A stretch of 6,477 nucleotides of DNA from Woeseia sp. Lineage in GTDB: Bacteria > Pseudomonadota > Gammaproteobacteria > Steroidobacterales > Woeseiaceae. The notes beneath the pieces were generated by a model. The model made no database searches and was not told where the DNA came from. It worked only from the letters and a program-made list of their open reading frames with translations. Positions 1-5,808 of the stretch are shown in pieces (within the stretch, counting starts at the first letter, position 1; every line of letters begins with the position of its first letter). The position numbers were made by a program, and so were the translations under genes. The DNA lies in assembly GCA_018701055.1 (NCBI GenBank), contig JABIUH010000201.1, positions 1-6,477 on the forward strand. Direction: 5' to 3'.

Positions 1-408
1 ACCGTTTTGCTCCGCGATTTCTTGCGCACGAAGGTGTTTCTTAACGGTCAGTGGATAGTAAGTACCACCCTTAACGGTCGCATCATTCGCCACGATCACG
101 CAATCAATGTCACTGACCTGCCCAATGCCCGTTATAACGCCCGCCGCAGGCACCTCATCGTCATACATTCCGTAAGCGGCCAGAGCGCCCAACTCAAGAA
201 ACGGCGCACCGCGATCGACGAGAGACCGAATCCTATCGCGAGGTAGGAGTTTGCCGCGCGCCAGATGCTTTTCGCGAGAACGCTTGTTGCCACCACCTGA
301 AATGGTGGCAAGCACAGCTTTCAACTGCTCTGCCAGTAGACGGTTCGCTTTGTCATTCTTCGCGAAGTCCTTCGAATCAGTCGTTATTTTTGTTTTAATG
401 ATTGGCAT
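1..408 (-). CDS. liuB: Methylcrotonyl-CoA carboxylase, carboxyltransferase (beta) subunit, N-terminal part (cut by window edge)
   Basis: This is the carboxyltransferase subunit of the biotin enzyme that converts 3-methylcrotonyl-CoA to 3-methylglutaconyl-CoA in leucine breakdown, acting in the cytoplasm with the biotin-carrying alpha subunit. Only the first 136 codons lie in the window; full-length family members are roughly 535 residues. Residues 38-59 carry the conserved N-terminal segment (GGG then KRSREKHLARGKLLPRDR). Residues 108-132 carry the very typical ANDATVKGGTYYPLTVKKH block, where KGGTYYPLT separates methylcrotonyl-CoA from propionyl-CoA carboxylases. The ATG is the first start after an in-frame TAA 12 bases upstream. 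No good Shine-Dalgarno is visible, so translational coupling to the dehydrogenase gene 33 bases upstream is possible. The neighbour catalyses the preceding step, which supports the call. A related acyl-CoA carboxylase beta subunit is the only real alternative. Confidence 0.93.
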   Translation of the reverse strand, partial: MPIIKTKITTDSKDFAKNDKANRLLAEQLKAVLATISGGGNKRSREKHLARGKLLPRDRIRSLVDRGAPFLELGALAAYGMYDDEVPAAGVITGIGQVSDIDCVIVANDATVKGGTYYPLTVKKHLRAQEIAEQNG

Positions 409-441
409 AGCTAGCTGTCGTTAGAGAATTTCTGAGTCGAA

Positions 442-1602
442 CTACGCTGTGGATTTGAACAACTCGCGTCCAATAAGCAACCGTCGTATCTCGCTCGTCC
501 CGGCACCGATTTCATAAAGTTTAGCATCGCGCAAAAGACGTCCCGCCGGATAGTCATTAATATACCCGTTTCCGCCCAAGATCTGGACCGTCTGATTCGC
601 CATCCATGTCGCACGCTCTGCCGCGAGCAATATACAAGCGGCAGCATCAAAACGCGTCGTTTGATTTCGATCACACGCATTCGCCACGGCATACACATAA
701 GCGCGACAAGAATTCATTGCCGTATACATGTCAGCCACCTTGCCCTGCATGAGCTGAAAAGTCCCGATCGCCTGACCGAATTGCTTTCGATCGTGAATAT
801 AAGGCATAACAAGATCGTAGCAAGCACGCATGATGCCCAAAGGGCCTGCTGCCAAGACAAGTCGCTCATAGTCGAGACCGCTCATCAGTATTTCCGCACC
901 CTTACCTTCCTCGCCCAGTAAGTTTTCTGCGGGGACACGACAATCTTGCAATATGATCTCGCCAGTGTCCGAACCGCGCATGCCGAGCTTGTCTAGTTTT
1001 TGTGCGGCGCGACAACCCTCGAATTCTCTTTCGACCAAAAATGCGCTGAGTTTATTGTGCCCCTCATCGCGCACATCGGTTACGGCGTAGATAATGGTGA
1101 CGTCTGCCTCCGGCGCATTTGTTATCCACATTTTACTGCCGTTGAGTACGTAGTCGCTGCCGTCGGCGACAGCTGTCGTTGTCATGCCCATGACGTCGGA
1201 GCCGGCACCTGTTTCGCTCATCGCCAATGCGCCGACGTGCACGCCCGAAATCAGGCGCAGAAGATAAATTGATTTTTGCTTATCAGTACCCCAGCGTTTG
1301 ATTTGATTGACGCAAAGATTCGAATGCGCACCATAAGATAGGCCAACTGATGCAGAGGCTCGGCTGATTTCTTCCATTGCAACAGCATGCGCGAGATAGC
1401 CTAAACCAGCGCCACCAAACTCCTCTCCAACTGTGATGCCCAGCAAGCCCATTTCTCCCAATTCGACCCATAGATCGCGAGGAAACTGGTTAGAGGAATC
1501 AATCTCGGCAGCGCGTGGCGCGATGCGATTGGCGGCAAAGTCACTGATCGATTGGCGCAACAAATCAATGTCATCGCCAAGACCAAAATCAAAATCAAAC
1601 AT
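442..1602 (-). CDS. liuA: Isovaleryl-CoA dehydrogenase
   Basis: This flavoenzyme oxidises isovaleryl-CoA to 3-methylcrotonyl-CoA, the third step of leucine catabolism, and passes electrons to electron-transfer flavoprotein. The 386 residues match the family length. An alpha-helical N-terminal domain (about 10-120) is followed by the FAD-binding beta domain with ALAMSETGAGSD (125-136) and WITNAPEADVTIIYA (159-173), then the C-terminal helical domain with QILGGNGY (340-347). The catalytic base is informative. Most acyl-CoA dehydrogenases have Glu in a YEGT motif near the C-terminus, but here that motif reads GAGT (366-369). A Glu is instead present at residue 246 in GLDYERLVLA, the position used by isovaleryl-CoA dehydrogenases. 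The ATG is preceded by an AAGGTAGAG-like ribosome site. It heads the liu operon, followed by liuB after 33 bases. Whether regulation is by the adjacent LuxR gene or by a distant LiuR is unknown. Confidence 0.95.
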   Translation of the reverse strand: MFDFDFGLGDDIDLLRQSISDFAANRIAPRAAEIDSSNQFPRDLWVELGEMGLLGITVGEEFGGAGLGYLAHAVAMEEISRASASVGLSYGAHSNLCVNQIKRWGTDKQKSIYLLRLISGVHVGALAMSETGAGSDVMGMTTTAVADGSDYVLNGSKMWITNAPEADVTIIYAVTDVRDEGHNKLSAFLVEREFEGCRAAQKLDKLGMRGSDTGEIILQDCRVPAENLLGEEGKGAEILMSGLDYERLVLAAGPLGIMRACYDLVMPYIHDRKQFGQAIGTFQLMQGKVADMYTAMNSCRAYVYAVANACDRNQTTRFDAAACILLAAERATWMANQTVQILGGNGYINDYPAGRLLRDAKLYEIGAGTSEIRRLLIGRELFKSTA

Positions 1603-1659
1603 GGGAATCTCTACCTTTTAACGAGAAGTAAGCCATCGTCCCGACATCACCGCTCCGCG

Positions 1660-1689
1660 TGTATACCATAACGGCGGTATATCTCTTAA
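1660..1689 (-). promoter_or_regulatory. Candidate liu promoter with inverted repeat between -35 and -10
   Basis: Reading on the minus strand, TTAAGA (1684-1689) and TATACA (1660-1665) are separated by 18 bases, which is a plausible sigma-70 promoter about 50 bases before the liuA start. An inverted repeat with arms TATACC and GGTATA (1662-1681, 8-base spacer) fills the spacer and overlaps the -10. A slightly long spacer containing a dyad is the typical layout of MerR-family targets. LiuR, the usual leucine-catabolism regulator of gammaproteobacteria, is a MerR protein. The dyad is seen directly; the promoter and operator roles are inference. Confidence 0.4.
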
Positions 1690-1709
1690 CTCATTAATCT
1701 TTAATCTCT

Positions 1710-2417
1710 TTACAGGATTTTTAGATCATCTATAAATAGCGAAAATAGTTCATTCTGCGAACTAATTTCAAGTTTTGCGAACAAAATTCGCTTATGCACC
1801 ATGACTGTGCCCGGCGCAATTTTCAGTTCGGTTGCCACAGACTTCAAGGAGTGCCCACGTAACAACAATTGACTGATTTGCCGCTCGCGATTAGTTAATT
1901 TCGTTTGCCCGAAATTTTCGAAACAGGTTGTCAAACGTGCGTGTACATTATCGACACCGCTAACGTTACCTGTGCGTCCAATCCAGGCTTTCCAAATTTT
2001 TCGCATCCACGCCAGAACCATTGGCTCAATGAGCCTCAGTCTACCTAGCTCTGCTCTCGTGAACATTCGATCGCGCCGCCCTACGATGAGTACGATTGTG
2101 GTTCGAGAAGAGACCCTTGCCAGATAGTCAATTTCGTCGAGTAAGTGTGTGCGTTCGCAATACTGACGGTAGTATTCGCTCGAGCGAAATCGATCCAGGA
2201 CCGCCTCACGGAAACGGCAGAGGTTGGGTTGACCACGCTGAATCGCCAATTGATAAAGCGGGTCAAGCAGGTACGGACCATCGAGATAACGTTCCAGATA
2301 ATGCTTTCGCCCGGCGGGCTCCAACGTATGATGCAAAATATCTGGGCGTGCGTCTTTGTGAAACGCAATCAGACAAGTGCCCTCGTGATTCACTGCGACG
2401 TCAATGGCTGACGTCAA
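1710..2417 (-). CDS. LuxR-family (GerE-type HTH) transcriptional regulator
   Basis: This is probably a cytoplasmic DNA-binding regulator with an N-terminal sensing region and a C-terminal LuxR/GerE helix-turn-helix. From the TTG start it is 235 residues. The HTH occupies about 174-228: LTNRERQISQLLLRGHS, then LKSVATELKIAPGTVMVHKR, then ISSQNELFSLF. The N-terminal part has GPYLLDPLYQLA (about 47-58) and SSEYYRQYCERTHLLDEIDYL (about 79-99), typical of a group of solitary proteobacterial LuxR proteins. No receiver domain or phospho-acceptor motif is visible, so it is not an obvious two-component regulator. The start is uncertain. The frame is open upstream to a TAA at 2508-2510, and the 28 extra codons look protein-like (HWHAAVAGIISS then DIARSL), so the true N-terminus is probably upstream. 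That segment holds no ATG, GTG or TTG, only CTG (2499-2501) and ATT. A GGAAAGGA site lies about 13 bases before the TTG. It sits between the desaturase block and liuA; its target and ligand are unknown. Confidence 0.85.
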   Translation of the reverse strand: MTSAIDVAVNHEGTCLIAFHKDARPDILHHTLEPAGRKHYLERYLDGPYLLDPLYQLAIQRGQPNLCRFREAVLDRFRSSEYYRQYCERTHLLDEIDYLARVSSRTTIVLIVGRRDRMFTRAELGRLRLIEPMVLAWMRKIWKAWIGRTGNVSGVDNVHARLTTCFENFGQTKLTNRERQISQLLLRGHSLKSVATELKIAPGTVMVHKRILFAKLEISSQNELFSLFIDDLKIL

Positions 2418-2511
2418 GCTGCGCGCTATGTCCTTTCCATTTGTCGAAGAAATAATTCCGGCGACTGCTGCATGCCAGTGGATCGACTGAAATTTATTCA
2501 GAATGGATTAA

Positions 2512-2610
2512 CTAGCCCTGATAGCGTCCGGCGACCGCATGCCGCTTCCGGGCATCGTCAACTGAAATATCAATCCAACCGACTTTTCCAATCTCGTTCG
2601 TTTCACTCAC
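2512..2610 (-). pseudogene. Truncated VOC/glyoxalase-like gene (N-terminal fragment, 32 codons)
   Basis: One base after the TAA of the TIM-barrel gene a GTG begins a 32-codon frame ending in TAG. It has a strong ribosome site, GGGGAG at 2615-2620, four bases before the GTG and overlapping the end of the preceding gene. The peptide contains IGKVGWIDISVDDA, which resembles the first beta strand of VOC-superfamily proteins of the type 'G.IGWIDLTV.DA..(v/i)RDFY'. After that the similarity stops, and the frame ends where a full VOC protein would continue for about 100 residues or more. The simplest reading is a VOC gene, once the third gene of the desaturase/TIM-barrel operon, that lost its 3' part by deletion. 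A real small protein is the alternative. Family assignment rests on about 14 residues and is tentative. Confidence 0.45.
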
Positions 2611-2611
2611 T

Positions 2612-3478
2612 TTACTCCCCGGATAATTGCGAATCGCCTTCTTGCTCAAGTTCCTGCCAGATTTCTTCTACCCACGTCCGAATTAACAACGCTTCCTGCC
2701 AGCGATCAGACAGTTCTCGCTGATCCATACCGGTTATTGCGTAGGGTGGCGGACCCAATTCGCAGAGAAATATAAGCGTTGCATCGCCTGCGTTCCTCTC
2801 GCGCCAAAGACGCATGCCCTGTTTCCACCACCCTCTAAAAATAGAAACCCACTTTTGGTGTTGTGGGAACTCGATCTGAATCTGTACTTGCTCCCGATTG
2901 GCCACACGACCCTGAAAACATTCGGAACGCTCCAAAATTTGGTCGATGTAACCCTGATCGACTGACGTAATTGGGTCACGCATTTCTCGATCGACAACGA
3001 AGTGTGAAAGGTCAGCACATAATTTTATATCCGGCACTAAGTCGATAATCTGCAACGTGTAATAAAGATCATTGAGCAAGCTGTCGCGGTGGGTTTCGAA
3101 GAGCATTGGTAAACCAGCTTGATCAGCCTCTGCTGTCCATCGCTGGATAACGGGAACGGCGTCTTTTGGATTGATTGGCATGACACCGCCAATAATGTTT
3201 ACCAACGAAGCGTTGAGTTCGTTAGCAAACTCGTACAACGGCTGCATATCATCAATAGTGAACGGAAATGCGTTCATCATGCATTCGAGATTATTTTCCG
3301 CATAGAGCGCTTTGAGACCACGAAGTTCGGCAATTTCACTAACGGCCGGGTCAATACACACACCATCGTAGCCGGCATCCGCAATCATTTTGAACCAGGT
3401 GCTATGCGAATGTTCCGCTCGACCAGGAATTCGTTGTTCCATTGCCCATAGAGATTGGAAAATTTTGAGTGTCTGCAT
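2612..3478 (-). CDS. Xylose-isomerase-like TIM-barrel protein (sugar phosphate isomerase/epimerase superfamily)
   Basis: This is a cytoplasmic TIM-barrel protein of 288 residues, a usual length for the AP-endonuclease-2/xylose-isomerase-like superfamily. Strand-like segments recur along it: YDGVCIDPAV (37-46), LECMMNAFPF (64-73), SLVNIIGGVMP (91-101), LPMLFETHRDS (123-133), IKLCADLSHF (151-160), and near the end LIFLCELGPPPYAITG (235-250). Glu128, Asp156 with His159, and Glu240 are the likely metal ligands. The C-terminal ELGPPPY resembles the EFGPPPY motif of a subset annotated only as sugar phosphate isomerase/epimerase. Members act as isomerases, epimerases or lyases, so the substrate cannot be given. 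The ATG has AGGGA four bases upstream, overlapping the desaturase stop; the intercistronic gap is only seven bases, so the two genes are almost certainly co-transcribed and coupled. A GTG-started fragment follows immediately. Confidence 0.75.
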   Translation of the reverse strand: MQTLKIFQSLWAMEQRIPGRAEHSHSTWFKMIADAGYDGVCIDPAVSEIAELRGLKALYAENNLECMMNAFPFTIDDMQPLYEFANELNASLVNIIGGVMPINPKDAVPVIQRWTAEADQAGLPMLFETHRDSLLNDLYYTLQIIDLVPDIKLCADLSHFVVDREMRDPITSVDQGYIDQILERSECFQGRVANREQVQIQIEFPQHQKWVSIFRGWWKQGMRLWRERNAGDATLIFLCELGPPPYAITGMDQRELSDRWQEALLIRTWVEEIWQELEQEGDSQLSGE

Positions 3479-3485
3479 TGCGTCC

Positions 3486-4508
3486 CTAAAATGAAGTCAA
3501 AAAGGAAGCGGCATTACCGCCATAGACATCGGCGCGCTGGGCTGCGAGCAAAAACTCCTTGCCCTCTGGCACCGGCCCGTCATGATTGCCGACGATCCGA
3601 TGCACTCGCTGTTTATGGAACATTTTCAACTGCGCACCCAGTGGAATGACAGCGGTAGGGTATGACCCGAATAGCGCTCGATGTTTGCCAGGTAATTGGT
3701 ACCACGGCACGGACATATCGTCGTGATGCGCATTGTGGAAACCGAAATTGAGTGTGAACCAGTTTGGCCAGTCGCGTCGCAATGTATGCGGATTGCTATA
3801 CGTGTGTTCTTGCTCCCATTCAAAATCCCCTTTCCGCGGCGGTTTTTCGAATTCGAACAGTGACAGACTGTACGGATAGTCATGTTGCAGACTATCCATG
3901 AAGCGCAAGACTGTCATCATCAACATATAGGCGACCGCATACAGAATGGCTACTTTCGTAGCGAAGATTAATAACGCAAGGAAAACACCACCTCGAACAC
4001 CAATTACGGTCAGATTTCGCTGACGTTGCGCGCGGCGTTCTGGTATGAGGAAGGATGTGAATACCATTACGCTGTGCATGATCAAGTCATGCGCTGGAAT
4101 ATAAAACCACTCCAATACTTGAGTGATACGCAAAACGAATGGTCGCTCGTTAAACATTTTTTCGTAGTCAAACCAAACCACATCGTCGTTATCGACATGA
4201 TGTCGAAAATGTTTGTAACGAATGTCCTCGAAGGTGCCGTAAGCCGATCCGCATAACCAGCTTAGCGTCTTGCCGAGAACCGCGTTATGACTGTGTTTGC
4301 GGAAAACCAGGTTGTGTCCGCACTCATGAATCATATAGGCGGCGATGATCATTCCGTGGGCGAGTATCAAAGTGGCCAGCAAATTGACTAGCCATGAGGC
4401 CTGCATCAGGCCAAGCCACCCAACACCGTACATAACAACCGCATATGCGAGTGCACCACTATGATAGCGGCGTCCAGTGTCATTATGGAAGAATTGTTTG
4501 GAAGCCAT
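3486..4508 (-). CDS. Membrane fatty acid desaturase-like protein
   Basis: This is an integral membrane di-iron enzyme of the fatty acid desaturase superfamily, 340 residues. Three histidine boxes are present: HECGH (61-65), HFRHH (100-104) and HNAHH (258-262). Further histidines occur in LQHDYPYS (about 207-214) and QEHTYSNPH (about 233-241). Hydrophobic segments at about 18-60, 142-154 and 172-200 fit a membrane protein with the His boxes on the cytoplasmic face. Related proteins desaturate or hydroxylate acyl chains, sphingolipids, carotenoids or alkanes, so the substrate is undecided. The ATG chosen is the first in the frame and leaves a normal-length N-terminus. It leads an operon with the TIM-barrel gene seven bases downstream and is divergent from a short-chain dehydrogenase. 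Electrons would have to come from a ferredoxin or rubredoxin system encoded elsewhere; none is visible here. Confidence 0.85.
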   Translation of the reverse strand: MASKQFFHNDTGRRYHSGALAYAVVMYGVGWLGLMQASWLVNLLATLILAHGMIIAAYMIHECGHNLVFRKHSHNAVLGKTLSWLCGSAYGTFEDIRYKHFRHHVDNDDVVWFDYEKMFNERPFVLRITQVLEWFYIPAHDLIMHSVMVFTSFLIPERRAQRQRNLTVIGVRGGVFLALLIFATKVAILYAVAYMLMMTVLRFMDSLQHDYPYSLSLFEFEKPPRKGDFEWEQEHTYSNPHTLRRDWPNWFTLNFGFHNAHHDDMSVPWYQLPGKHRALFGSYPTAVIPLGAQLKMFHKQRVHRIVGNHDGPVPEGKEFLLAAQRADVYGGNAASFLTSF

Positions 4509-4673
4509 TTATAACCTATATATCAATCGATTGGCCGAATTCCAAGTCTGAGCTGAAGCGGCGAATGTGAGTAAGATAACCGCCTCCACCGTCACTGACA
4601 AGGTTGCAATTTTGGCCGGTGGGAATGACAGGATACTATTGATAGCATACCCGGCGAACAGTAGAGTGAAATC
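4509..4673. promoter_or_regulatory. Divergent intergenic region between desaturase and short-chain dehydrogenase genes
   Basis: These 165 bases separate two divergently transcribed genes and must hold both start regions. The minus-strand half has a good sigma-70-like pair and a 10-base palindrome, described separately. For the plus strand the best pair is TTGGCC (4612-4617) and a TACTAT 16 bases downstream, with four of six matches each, so it is weak. A short dyad, CTAT-TG-ATAG, overlaps that -10. No RNA gene or reading frame is evident. Confidence 0.4.
4517..4545 (-). promoter_or_regulatory. Candidate desaturase promoter with internal palindrome
   Basis: On the minus strand TTGGAA (4540-4545) and TATATA (4517-4522) are separated by exactly 17 bases. 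The spacer contains the perfect 10-base palindrome CAATCGATTG (4524-4533), a possible operator. Transcription starting about seven bases after the -10 would begin near 4510, only a base or two before the ATG, giving an almost leaderless mRNA. An AGG just before the ATG would then lie within the -10 region's downstream edge and not be transcribed. Spacing and palindrome are seen directly; promoter function is inference. Confidence 0.45.
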
Positions 4674-5432
4674 ATGAAATTCGAGAACAAAGTGGTCATT
4701 ATCACTGGTGCCGCCCGCGGCCTGGGACAGGAATATGCCCGCCAGTTTGCACGTCGTGGCGCTCGCGTTGTCGTTTGCGACATTCGCGACTGCAGTGAGA
4801 CGCTCGCGCTTATCAAAGAGGAAGGCGCAGCCGGACTTAGCGTTAAAACCGATGTGACCAGCGCAAGCAGCACAGTGAAAATGGCAGAAGCCGCTATAGA
4901 CGAGTTTGGCGGAGTAGACGTGTTGATCAACAACGCGGCGCTGTACGGAAGTCTAAAATTCGCGCCGCTTGAGCAACTCGATGAGGCGGAGTGGGATGCA
5001 GCCATGAACGTCAATGTTAAGGGTATCTGGCAATGCACCAAGGCTGTTTTGCCTTCGATGAAGGAACGCGGTGGCGGTGCAATCGTCAATATTAGTTCAC
5101 TGGCCGCGACCTACGGAATGCCAAATGGTCTGCACTACACTACGTCCAAAGCTGCAGTCATCGGTGCGACTCGGGGTATGGCCCGCGAACTAGGGCGCTA
5201 CAATATTCGCGTCAATGCCGTTGCACCCAACGTAGTCGATACTGAAGCAACGGCGGAGGTATTCGGTGACAAACGCGATAAAATCATTGATGTGACACTT
5301 TCTCAACAAGCCATTCGAAAACCGTTGGCGGCAGAAGATATTGTCGGCACGGTGCTTTTTTTAAGCAGCGATCAAAGTAAAGTCACCACAGGCCAAACCA
5401 TTATGGTCGACGGTGGAACCGTATTCTTATAG
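4674..5432 (+). CDS. Short-chain dehydrogenase/reductase (classical SDR)
   Basis: This is a cytoplasmic NAD(P)-dependent oxidoreductase of the classical SDR family; 252 residues is the standard length. The cofactor glycine motif TGAARGLG is at 11-18. Asp36 at the end of the second strand (VVVCDIRD) favours NAD(H) over NADP(H). NNAAL is at 86-90, the structural Asn in NVNVKG at about 114, and the catalytic Ser142, Tyr155 and Lys159 lie in SSLAATYG...HYTTSK. The C-terminal TTGQTIMVDGGTVF is typical. Such proteins are often annotated as 3-oxoacyl-ACP reductase or glucose 1-dehydrogenase, but the substrate cannot be read from sequence. It starts at an ATG with only a weak AGTAGAGTG ribosome site. 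It is divergent from the desaturase, and a functional link is possible but unproven. The PII gene follows after 31 bases. Confidence 0.9.
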   Translation: MKFENKVVIITGAARGLGQEYARQFARRGARVVVCDIRDCSETLALIKEEGAAGLSVKTDVTSASSTVKMAEAAIDEFGGVDVLINNAALYGSLKFAPLEQLDEAEWDAAMNVNVKGIWQCTKAVLPSMKERGGGAIVNISSLAATYGMPNGLHYTTSKAAVIGATRGMARELGRYNIRVNAVAPNVVDTEATAEVFGDKRDKIIDVTLSQQAIRKPLAAEDIVGTVLFLSSDQSKVTTGQTIMVDGGTVFL

Positions 5433-5463
5433 CCAAGCAATAACACAAATTGGATTAACATCA

Positions 5464-5802
5464 ATGAAAATGGTAACCGCAATCGTTAAACCCTTTCGGC
5501 TGGACGATGTACGAAACGCGTTGAGCGAAGTTGGCGTGCAAGGCATGACAGTGAGCGAAGTGAAGGGCTTTGGTCGCCAGCGTGGTCACACCGAACTCTA
5601 TCGCGGCGCAGAATATGTGGTGGATTTCTTGCCAAAGGCCAAAATTGAAGTGGCAATTCCCGACGATCGACTGGATGACGTCGTTGAGGCAATCATCGAA
5701 GCTGCAAAGACCGGAAAAGTCGGTGACGGCAAAATTTTTGTCAGCTCGCTAGAGCAAGTGTGGCGAATTCGTACAGGTGAAACCGGGGACAGCGCGCTGT
5801 AA
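5464..5802 (+). CDS. glnK: Nitrogen regulatory protein PII (GlnK/GlnB family)
   Basis: This small trimeric signalling protein senses 2-oxoglutarate and ATP/ADP and controls ammonium transporters, glutamine synthetase adenylylation and NtrB. It has 112 residues, exactly the family length. The T-loop GFGRQRGHTELYRGAEY ends with Tyr51, the uridylylation site, and the B-loop TGKVGDGKIFV (83-93) and the C-loop RIRTGE (101-106) are intact. The MKMVTAIVKPF start and the overall style are closer to GlnK than to GlnB, but the two cannot be separated firmly. The ATG at 5464 gives the canonical N-terminus; an in-frame upstream ATG at 5413 would add 17 non-homologous residues overlapping the dehydrogenase gene. 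GGATTAACATCA precedes the start. Residue 100 is Trp where Ile or Leu is usual (EQVWRIRTGE). No amtB follows; instead lepB converges, so this is a stand-alone PII gene. Confidence 0.95.
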   Translation: MKMVTAIVKPFRLDDVRNALSEVGVQGMTVSEVKGFGRQRGHTELYRGAEYVVDFLPKAKIEVAIPDDRLDDVVEAIIEAAKTGKVGDGKIFVSSLEQVWRIRTGETGDSAL

Positions 5803-5808
5803 CAGCGC
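5789..5808. terminator. Overlapping inverted repeats at the convergent PII/lepB stops
   Basis: ACAGCGCGCTGT (5789-5800) is a perfect 12-base palindrome. Overlapping it, GCGCTG-TAA-CAGCGC (5794-5808) forms a six-pair stem whose three-base loop is the PII stop codon. Either hairpin would form in transcripts from both strands at the junction of two genes only six bases apart. No T-tract follows on either strand, so intrinsic termination is not assured; it may act as a weak bidirectional terminator or a 3'-end stabiliser. Confidence 0.35.

Noticed and set aside
409..416. Palindrome AGCTAGCT immediately before the liuB ATG
   Set aside because: An eight-base palindrome of common tetranucleotides in a short intercistronic gap; too short to call an operator.
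2096..2455. Plus-strand frame of 119 codons opposite luxR
   Set aside because: The opposite strand carries a convincing LuxR HTH protein; this frame has no domain-like features.
4592..5089. Long minus-strand reading frame (165 codons) opposite the SDR gene
   Set aside because: It lies antisense to a well-supported SDR with all catalytic motifs, and its composition (runs of Ser, Ala, Pro) is typical of an antisense shadow.
5413..5463. Upstream in-frame ATG for the PII gene adding 17 residues
   Set aside because: It overlaps the end of the SDR gene, and the PII family starts precisely at MKMVTAIVKPF; the ATG at 5464 has a fair ribosome site.
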